NCBI GenBank assembly: GCA_029448655.1
Contig: JACCLO010000011.1
Location: 372,001 to 436,000, forward strand
Source of the DNA: Wolfiporia cocos
Lineage: Eukaryota > Basidiomycota > Agaricomycetes > Polyporales > Phaeolaceae
Reading direction: 5' to 3'
DNA length: 64,000 nucleotides
Positions 55,387-64,000 of the stretch are shown here, in pieces. Each line of letters starts with the position of its first letter. Position 1 is the first letter of the stretch. A program made the position numbers and the translations under genes. The notes under the pieces were generated by a model. That model did not search any database. It saw nothing but the letters and a program-made list of their open reading frames with translations, and had not been told where the DNA came from.

Positions 55387-56046
55387 GCGCTGAGAAGAAC
55401 GCCGGAAGGGATCTATGTACGATCACGAAGATTATGTCTCACAGCATTTTCACAACCTCCGCCCACCTTTATTCATGTGCTCAATTCAGGTCGTCACTCC
55501 AGCCGGTGAGTCCCTGCCACCGCTATGCATGGAGCGCAGCCACATCCGCGCCGCGATGGCTAAAGAAAACCTTTCTTGAAACGCGAACTTCCATAATAAT
55601 ACAGCTGTTCGGGCCAATACAGGTACATGAACCTGAGATGAGCGACGCGATGCACAGGCATTCTACTCCTCGGACTTGTCCACAGCCGTCTTCCATCCCT
55701 TCAACAATGAATCGATGTTGGTGGCAGGCACTATACCTCAGGCAATTGCAATTACATTACCACCGATGTCCTTGAGCTAGCAAATGATGGAAGAAATCAC
55801 TTGACGATGCCTGACTAGCCACAGTAATACGTGTCTTGAGCGCTGGATGCTTCCAATCTCGATGTCGGAGGCAAAACCGCTTGTACTAGTCTGCTCGTTA
55901 TGGCTTGTGGAAGACCAGGCAGTGCTATAGGTGCCAACTAATAAGAGGGGAGTCAATCCACCGCTAGCTGCAGGAGTTCGCCCACTTACAAGCCCGTTGT
56001 CCCTACACATCGAAACCCATCCATACTTGTCTTTCTAACCGCCACA

Positions 56047-57020
56047 ATGCCTTCTTTCCTTGTCACAGGAGCGTCCAGGGGTATTGGCCTGGCAATTATA
56101 CAGAAATTGGTGTGCACGTTTCTCTGTGAAAGCATAAACCCACGAGTCTCTCATCTGCGATTAAAGCTCCAAGACCAGAGCAATTTCGTCATCGCCACTT
56201 CACGCGACGTGAGCGTATCGAAGGCGCTTCAGGACCTTCACAAGACGTATCCTCGGGACCGTCTGGCGTCGCTCTCGCTCAATCTGGAGATGCCCTCCAG
56301 TATTGATGACATCGCACGAGACGCCGCTGCATTACTGCCAAATGGGCTGGACTGCCTGATCAGTAATGCTGGTGTTGCCTACGAGCAGGGTGTACCAATA
56401 CAAGACCTGTGCGTGATTTCGTCTGTGCTCACAATGCCTCTTTATTGCTGACAAAGCTCTCAGGGACATGCATCTCCTTGAGAAGAACCTGCATGTGAAT
56501 AGCATCGCGCCCGTCCACCTCATCCGCGCTTTTCTCCCTCTCATCCGCAAGGGGAACGACAAGAAAATCGTCTTCCTCACTTCGGGTTCAGGATCAATGG
56601 TACTTGCGCCTGACCATATGGAGCTGGGCATTTCGTACTCAATGTCCAAGGCCGCGTTGAATATGTATGTATTTTCGCTTATCCTACTTCCATATATTTG
56701 TGAATTAATACCCGTTCAAGGCTAGCACGCAAGTGCGGTGCCACGTTCGGCTCCGAAGGTATTACAGTCGTTTTAATCCACCCCGGTGAGCATCCCAGTC
56801 GTTCTAGCGCTCCGAGCGACTCCTCTAATGCTCCCTCGTAGGCTGGGTCGAGACCGACATGGGGAACGACCTCAATGAGCTGATGAAGACGTACCATCCG
56901 GACTTCCCGAAGATATCGGCAGAAGAGTCTGCTGAGGCGTGCTTGCGCATCACGGCGGGAGCCAAGCTTGAGGCAGCTATCAAATTCTACAACTACGACG
57001 GAACTGAAATGCCATGGTGA
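56047..57020 (+). CDS. Short-chain dehydrogenase/reductase, tandem copy 2
   Basis: Exons 56047-56109, 56167-56408, 56464-56664, 56721-56785 and 56842-57020 give 249 aa. It is the close paralogue of the gene at 53601, with the same exon lengths, the same nucleotide-binding motif TGASRGIG and the same Y-x3-K catalytic pair. All introns have GT donors, including intron 4 (56786-56841). Intron 1 is 57 nt with no in-frame stop, so its retention would keep the frame open and add 19 residues. Differences between the copies are spread over exons and introns, so the duplication is not very recent, yet both frames are intact. Confidence 0.92.
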
Positions 57021-57467
57021 GGGGACCCGGAGTGGTGGTACAGCGAGATTCGAGTGTCGTGAATGTTGTGGCCACTGCTTGTAGTGGTTGTTATAATATA
57101 TGATGTTTGTCTGTGTCTTAAAGGCGTGCTCCCAAGGAACATCAGAGCTGGGCCATTAGCTTTGCAGACACTGAAGCAATCTCGATAGCAGGAAGTGTGT
57201 TATGTAACTACAAAGCACTTCAGAAGAGTGTCAACATTCAAAATCACCATGATATTGATCAATGTATTTGTCGAAGTAGCAATGTGGACTTATAACATAA
57301 GCCTGCGAAGTCGAATTGGAAGTCCATGACGTGCGCATGCACACCATGGAAGTGGAGCGGCTAGTTGAGTTCGAATAACACTGTAACCCGTATACCCCCA
57401 AACAAGCGAAAGGAACGTCTACATGATCTTCCCGTCGCGACCTTGAACAGAACTTCACCGTTCCGCC

Positions 57468-58323
57468 TTAATCCAAGCGAGACCCCTCATCCATGGCCGT
57501 GATCCGAGCAAGGATGTCGTCTCTGTCTTCCTCGACGAACCGGCGCTGTGACTCCGGGACTGAGCCGGAAGCCAGCCTTGCCTGAAGTTCATACAGCTGT
57601 CTGTGAAGCTCCTGCTTAATATCCAGAGGATGGACATGACGCTCGTTCCTTGGCTCTTCGTCTCGCTCCAAAACCTGACTAGAGCGTTCACGGGACTCCG
57701 GAAAGGTCGTTGTCGTCCGTCCGCCAAATGGCAGATGAGTTTCGTAGTTTGGCGAGTCCGTACGCGCTGGTGCCAGCGTGGCCGACTGCTGCAAACGTTG
57801 TCCCTGCGGCAGCGCGCGGCCCCTTTGATCTTCTGCTGGCAGTAGTACCATGTAATCCCGTGGCGGTAGCGTGCGGGGTCCGGAGATATAGCCATGATGA
57901 AGATCCACGGGAACAGCCACAGGCACAGGCAGAACAAAATAATGATGGTGATGGACTTCATTGTAGACTTCAGAAATGAGTACGCTCTGACGTCGAGAGG
58001 AATTGACGTTCTGAGGAACATCGTGAGTGCCACTCGAGGTTTCGTTCGCGTTGCGCGCGTTGGGCTGTGGGCGATGTGTTTGTGCTTGACCTTCCCGCCT
58101 GCCTGTCACCTAGAGCAATGCGCGATATGAGCGACTATGACAGACCAAAATCATGGAAAAATTGTGGCCAGTGCGGACTACAAAGTCCGCATAGTCAAAC
58201 GTATCTTGGATCCGGAATCATATATGCCAGGCCACACTGGTTTTCAGGAGATGAACGTACCGAGTGATCACGTCGAGACTCATCGTCTGCGCTCCTATTC
58301 AGATTGCCAGAGGGATTGGTCAT
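57468..58323 (-). CDS. Hypothetical coiled-coil protein
   Basis: Two exons, 58323-58261 and 58109-57468, join in frame across a 151-nt GT...AG intron and give 234 aa. The N-terminal part is polar and rich in Gln, Asn, Arg and Ser. A short His/Val/Pro stretch lies in the middle. The C-terminal third ('SSQVLERDEEP' to 'ARITAMDEG') is charged with Leu/Arg/Glu periodicity and is likely a coiled coil. I do not recognise the family. Its C-terminal part recurs, broken, at 54955-55386, and a further scrap lies near 52790, so it was duplicated along with the SDR genes. It is convergent with SDR copy 2. Confidence 0.5.
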
Positions 58324-59649
58324 GTCTGTCTGTTCGAGCTTGGCTAGCGTTTTGAGCGTGCGATACAGATGGGGCTCGTGAGTCGGCGAGAAAGATGTTT
58401 TAGCGTTACCAGGAAGTTGTGAGTAGCGGAGGGCGACGAAGTAGGTTGAAAAAAGTACAAGGGTACTGCCCACAGCGCATGCCTATTTATCTCGTTCTGT
58501 GTGGCTGTGCTGCGCCGCTACGGCCCCTCGCTTTTGTGCTCGGGTCCCGGTCGCTTGAGGATAGATCGGCCATAGTTACAATGGTGGCCATGCCAAGCCT
58601 CCGCGAATGGGTCGCTAGCCGCACAACAAAGGGCCTCGACCAGGTTTTGGAGCGCAAAAGTTGTTCATCGTGGTAGCAGCATGCTACAGGTCCATGCTAA
58701 CATGGCCACTCACCAGAGAAGCCCGAGACATGGGATCCCTATGTTGAGCACGGCATTAGCACAAATGTGTGATCTGCGTTGACGCGCGGGCCATGCTCTG
58801 CGCATCATCAGTCTATGCTTGCGGAGACCACTCACTTTCTGCATCCTCGCGATAGAAAGTCACAAATAGGTATCCGTGTGCAGAATGGTACATTCAGTAC
58901 CTCGTTTCGACCCATTGAGCCCATTCCTGGTTATGTAATTCCCGGGCCACATGTGCTTGGGACACAATCGTAGAATGGTCATTGTTGCTTTGGTCGCTTT
59001 GCTCATTTTGCTGTCGATTACTTACCGTCTATCCCGCAGCTAATGGCAATGGCCTGAGAATTGGCTCCTGTTACGAACGAATGCCCCGGACATCTGGGCT
59101 CCGTGTTGCTGCGCGGACAAGAACGCTCGGGATGGATGTCACGTTGAGCAACGTTACAGTGGTCGACGATCCCGCCATTTTAGTAGCATACAGGTATAAG
59201 GAAGCAAAGAAACACTGTATCTTCAAAGCTCAAACTGCTCGACATGAGAACGTGCTCTATCATCGATGCATCTAAGTGGCGGCGGCAGCAAACAAGCGAA
59301 CTGTCCTGTAAGCGCTGGCGGGGCGGTACGTCACTGCGTCACGCGACACAGTGTTATGCGATCCCTGGTACGGACATACAAAAGTATCCTCTGAAGAAAG
59401 AAATTTCAGCTTACGACTTGCACCTCTGACTGGCACACGGATATGTGGAAGTTCTGGACATTGTGCGTCATCTACTTAGGACACACCTTTGGCATGAGAG
59501 TTGCAACTCTTGAGTTGTAGTCATCCACAATATGAATATTCGAGCTAATAATTATATAGAACTGACAGTCGCACTATGATTTCAGTATATGCCCCATAGA
59601 GCCTATGCGAACAAGCCCACCGTATCCTCGAGCTTTGCTTGCTTGATAA
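58324..59649. other. Intergenic, nothing recognised
   Basis: Short ORFs, no motifs. Hydrophobic stretches in chance frames only. Confidence 0.4.
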
Positions 59650-60554
59650 TACGTATACAGCTTACTGCTGATTCGTCCACAGATAACTTAGGTACCCATG
59701 AGAATCTCTGTGAGATAAGATCGTCGAGTGTTCGGCCATATCAGTATCCAACCAGCCTATGTCGGATAATGGATTAATAGCAGACTTTGATGGATAGTTG
59801 GTGAGGTACCTGGATTTATCAAGATAGTTGTGATACCTTCGGCATTCAACGCACTCCCCCACTTTTGGTCTAGCCTTTATACGACATCAGATTAACGCAG
59901 ACAATGCAGAGAAAATGTAACATGCATATTCAGTGCAGCTTTTGTGAGCGAGTACGCATCGCTCAACCCTATCCAGGTTGGAGATGCAGCGATGCACCCG
60001 AGAGTAGAGGATATGTATACAATCTTCTTCTGAGTACTTTTGCGCACTAGAGGAAGGAAAGCGCGCGCCCCACGAAGCGGCCCAATCGTATCGACGCGGA
60101 ATTCCTGTTCCAGTAGTGTGAGGTCTCTGCAATTGATTATTGGCAAGCTGTACGCTCTATTCTGGTAACGTTACCTACATCTCCGCAAAGCTCGATGTAG
60201 GCTGGAGACTGATAGCTGCATTATGTATCAGGCAATCTATACCGCTTGGTAGGACAGTGGTGACTTCTTCTACAGCCTCTTTCTCAACGCTTGCTGAATC
60301 ACTGATATCCATCGTTATGACTTTCAGGCGATTGCTGGAATACTTTGCCACTAACCCTTGCAGCCCAGACGATTGCCTAGTGTTCCGCGCAGTAGCAAAA
60401 ACTGCGTTTTCTGGATCTTTCATCTACTCTCCGTAGAAAGTGTATGTCATAATTTCTTATACATCATTTATACGAGATGAGCACAACTTACTAGATCTGC
60501 CACAACTGCAAGGCCAAGGCCTCTGCTAGCCCCTGCTATGAGGTATGATGGCAT
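59650..60554 (-). pseudogene. Inverted third short-chain dehydrogenase, decayed
   Basis: Exons 60554-60492, 60423-60179, 60126-59926 and 59874-59810 join in frame and have lengths 63, 245, 201 and 65, almost the same as the two intact SDR genes. Motifs 'AGASRGLGL', 'CLIHNAA', 'YISSTLG' and 'YSLTKAALNM' are kept. Exon 5 starts at 59756 with 'GWLDTDMA'. The family sequence then continues only in another frame ('WVPKLSVDESA' and 'AKLEDTVG') and meets a stop, so there is a frameshift near 59735 and the last family residues are lost. Intron 3 would need a GC donor (59925-59924). Confidence 0.75.
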
Positions 60555-63022
60555 GTTATGCAGACGGAAGACGTTTGGTCATGAGGTCTCCACTAACATA
60601 TATATGGTGAGATTGGAATCAGATGACCTGCACAGTTCTGAGGTACGAATGCCCCAAAGCGATGCTGCATTCCGATTGGTCAATACATATATACGAGAAC
60701 TCGCATGCTATCTTCGTCTTCTCTTAGTCAGATTCATTCTTCATTCTTGCAATGTATACTGAATCTCGTACTCGCGACTTCGTCACCGCTTCGTCCGCTC
60801 GGCATCTACGCAGATATAACGGAGGCGGATGCATGACACGAAACAATGGAAATCCCCTCTGTTTAACTCGATAGCGTTGGCTCATCTTTGAATGAAGTTG
60901 CTGGGTGGGTGTATAAGCATAATACCGGCTTGACCTCATGTTTCACCGGCGAAGGTATCGAGACAATCTGCTCGTGAATTCTATACCTTGTACTTTGTAC
61001 TTTGTGAGACACCCGTAATATCAGACAGTGAAGCTGTGGCTTCTCTAATTTCAAATCTACCTGATGAAAAGCGATGCGAGAGCCTGCTACAAGCTCACAC
61101 TAGAAGTTCCTGGCCTGACGATCCCCATATCACTGTGCAGATAGCGAATCCAGTACGTACTGCAGGGAAACTATTCAGCGGAGTTGGGCTCATTAGCTAG
61201 TAGTATCACTCGTAGCCATCTCATATACTCAGCACTCAATATCTCAGAATCTACTGGTAGTGAGAATGCTGCAGCTTAAGCTGCCTAGCAACTCACTGGA
61301 GGGTTTGATGTCCTCATTCGAAATGCTGGTGTAATTCTTGGCTCTCATAGATAACACGTACATACTGTTCACTCCTTCGTACTTCTAATCCTGCGCGACG
61401 TGCAATGGTATCCCGAGTCTGCGAATGGCATTCGCGGATCAGGAAACATCATAAATCGACAGGAAGGAATATACTTTGACTGTATAGGACAGATACTCCC
61501 CGTGGAAGCATTCATTCACCTTCTGTAGGCAACTTGTATCACGAAATATGCATTCATGTTAAAATCCTACCGTAGGTTGACCTACTAGAGATATATACCC
61601 GCAATCATCACAGCAGTTCTCATTATATCTGTACCCATAGGCTCTCTCCGGGCGTTATTAATTTGAGAATATTAATGCCAGGATGGCCCCAATCTGGTAA
61701 CATAGCGACCTCTACAGAGAATCACGACAATAGTCGTAAGCTGATCTCTATAATAGCAGTCGAAATTGTGTATCAGTTTGTCGCACAGACTGTCTGAAAA
61801 CTGACTGGACAATTTCTTGACAATTACATGCGCGACAATCATTCAAAGTATGTAAAGACAATGGCGCGTGAGTCAGCTGAGAGATGCATTCGGGTGCTCA
61901 TGAATTGTATCCTTTCTGATGCTACCAGCATCGAGTGCCTTTATAGACTACATGCTGTTTCGTTTTTATTGGATCATTGTATCTATTCAACGTCAATCAG
62001 TAAAATGCCTGACAACAGGGCCAATCGGACTATTCCATAAAGCTGTACTACTGTATTATCCGGACTACATTCGCCTTACCTAAGAGTTAGAGACTGCAGG
62101 TACATCTGGTGATGGCAGCTTGGCGACTCGAATGGAGCTGCCAAGCTCTCGTCATTATGGCGTGGTATATTGCTGGGTTCCGATGGCAATACAAGTTCTC
62201 ACAGTTGACATTGAGCTGCGGAGTACTGCAGATTCCACTTGCTGTAGAATGACTAGATCGATGTGCCCCTAATTGTGAGATGGTATGAATCTAATGACAC
62301 TATACATAGTATTAGTGTCTTTATGAGATCCTACCTAAGAGCTTTTGATGTACTACTGTTGGCAACGAATGTCGCACTAAACAGTAGCTAGAATCTTTGA
62401 CGAGCTTCTGAAGAAATAACGTCTGGGTTGCGTTAAAATGCACTATTCGCTGCTGAACTGTTCAGTAGTTAAGTCTGCATCGATAGTCTCGTACGGCAGT
62501 ATGATATGAAGACTCTAGTAGTGATATCCTCGGCCGATTAGCAAGCACCACATTTTCTGGTTTCTTCAGCTAAATTCATATCAATCTGGATCGGGCACTG
62601 CTAACCCCTCGATGATGGTAATAACGTGCCCCTACCGGACCCAGTCGCCAGAAACGATGGCAATATGGCGGATCTATCGCACGCGCGTTCTTGTAGCGAT
62701 GAGCAAGTTGTTGTTTCGAATTCTCTGATCGCTTTACGGTCGACCTTTACGCAATCGGTTCGAATATGTCACATCCGGAAATGCCTGATTCTCGAATTAT
62801 ATGCAGGTTCACTCGAATACACTCAGCACAAGTTGCGAGGATCTACGGTTTACCGATCAAGTGGGCGACTACACGACCGCGATACCCCTTGTCATCGCTT
62901 TCCCTTCTTTTTCTTGAGACCACTGGCACACTTTGCGGGGGTGTCGTCAACAGCCCAAACGCCAAAACAGTTTGGGGAATTCAGAGCGCATTGAAGGAGT
63001 GGTGTCTCCGATTCTTTTGCTT
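60555..63022. other. AT-rich intergenic DNA with SDR scraps
   Basis: No intact gene. A plus-strand stretch near 61300-61345 encodes 'FDVLIRNAGV', typical of the SDR NAG region, without the rest of the gene, so it is a further SDR fragment. The remainder has short ORFs without motifs. Confidence 0.5.
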
Positions 63023-64000
63023 CTATAGTGTTTCCGGAATGAGTATAAGGTTGGTATTGCCATCATTGTAGTATCTCATGCAATTACCATGATTATCGTC
63101 ACGGCTTACTGCAATCCAGGCTTTGAGCATAGCCATGACAGCGGGTCCCGCATGGGGCATTTGTCCTGCAGCAATGCGATCCACTTTCTTCTGCAACGCC
63201 GGGAGCGGCTTCGTGGGAAATTCGCCATAGGCTTTGACCTGCTGGTCTAGCACCTCACTATATCTGAAGATATGGCAATCTTGGATGATGTATAGGGCCG
63301 TGAGGCAAGCACATACCTCGCAGAGAAGGTTGAGAAAACCTCCTGGTGAATATTATCCACAGACAGCTTTGACATAAGGTCATTGAAGGCTTGACGCTTT
63401 AGCGTCTCAAGGCCAAGCTAGCGGGACTTCATTAATTGATCTGTCACTGCCACGAGGTCTATTTTACTTACTTTGTCTGCCAGCCGATACATAGATTTCG
63501 GCGAACACGGCGGGGGACGATGCGGGAAGTTTTCCTTATACTGGGCGCGCTCCTCCGACCTATGCCTCAGGCCTTGCGATTTGAGCGGCGCAAACGCGAC
63601 GGGAATCGAATACATAGATAAGACTGCCCATTGCCATCTGAGACAGAATGTGAGCGTCTATATCACACTCATACAGCAGCATCGACGTACGTCACCAAAG
63701 CAAAATCTCTCAGCACGATCGTACGAATCGGATGCGCACTCAGACCGATGTTGGGGCTGAGAGCCGGCGTTGTGGAGCCACTCTCGACATCTATGACCTT
63801 GGAGCATGTCATTATATACACTACTACAGAAAAATGAGAGTGTTTGAATCACCTTGTCGGCGGCTACATTCGCCGGCGAAGCGGACGACTGAGCTGAGCT
63901 GACAGAACACGTATCATCGTTGTCACTTTCCTCATCGTCCAGGTCGCTATCAGAGTCGTAATCGTATGTGTCCGTCCAAGGAATGTCGTTAAGAGGAAAA
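63023..64000 (-). CDS. BTB/POZ-type protein, C-terminal part (5' end beyond the window)
   Basis: Five exons are visible and join in frame: 64000-63853 (partial), 63797-63691, 63637-63472, 63417-63317 and 63262-63023. Introns are 53-55 nt. The first visible part is acidic and Ser-rich. Then follow 'RTIVLRDFALVTW', 'AFAPLKSQG', 'RPPPCSPKSMYRLADKLGLETLK' and 'NIHQEVFSTFSARYSE', ending with 'AGQMPHAGPAVMAMLKAW'. This is the C-terminal half of a BTB/POZ protein group common in Agaricomycetes; such proteins often act as adaptors, some for cullin-type ubiquitin ligases. The N-terminal BTB part would lie to the right of the window. No lesion was seen. Confidence 0.8.

Noticed and set aside
57455..58033. 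Overlapping minus-strand ORF with a strong hydrophobic stretch (IIILFCLCLWLFPWIF)
   Set aside because: It overlaps the coiled-coil gene in another frame. The coiled-coil frame is the one shared with the decayed paralogue and has the clean splice junction.

Overview
The window is nuclear DNA from a filamentous basidiomycete, most likely an Agaricomycete and possibly Polyporales (the order is an inference). Genes are cut by many introns of about 50-60 nt with GT/GC...AG ends. The protein families are typical of mushrooms: DUF6533-type membrane proteins, a BTB protein of the mushroom type, an integrase-type transposon ORF, and LTR retroelements with 5-bp target duplications. All exon structures here were read by eye, joining exons by reading frame and family pattern.

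Layout. 1-10483 is gene-poor. It holds a GC-rich leader, a direct repeat pair (1889-2290 and 8594-8985), and a DUF6533 fragment plus a facing, fuller DUF6533 gene between the two repeats. 10484-15553 is a complete, recently inserted Ty1/copia element with 179-bp LTRs. 15554-22442 holds a 72-aa zinc-finger ORF, a 215-aa protein with the N-terminal part of a transposon integrase ORF, and a possible membrane protein. 22443-28825 is a strongly CpG-depleted repeat block interrupted by a CpG-rich 1048-bp solo LTR (26827-27874). 28826-34609 is a second direct repeat pair bracketing a third DUF6533 copy.

The gene-rich half starts at 34861. In order: a PHO84-type phosphate transporter (15 exons); an O-fucosyltransferase-like type II membrane protein (minus); an ASCC1/AKAP7-like 2H phosphoesterase (minus); a membrane-anchored pepsin-like aspartic protease with a damaged or unresolved 5' end; a GH15 alpha-glucosidase/trehalase-like enzyme in 37 exons; an OGFr-domain protein; a tandem array of short-chain dehydrogenases (SDRs) alternating with copies of a minus-strand coiled-coil gene; a decayed inverted SDR; and, running off the right edge, a BTB protein.

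No biosynthetic cluster or shared pathway is evident. The neighbours look like independent housekeeping or metabolic genes beside a transposon-rich block. The most notable features are the extreme exon fragmentation of the GH15 gene, several introns that only join in frame with GC donors, the CpG decay of the repeat block, the tandem SDR/coiled-coil unit, and the direct repeats around the DUF6533 loci.
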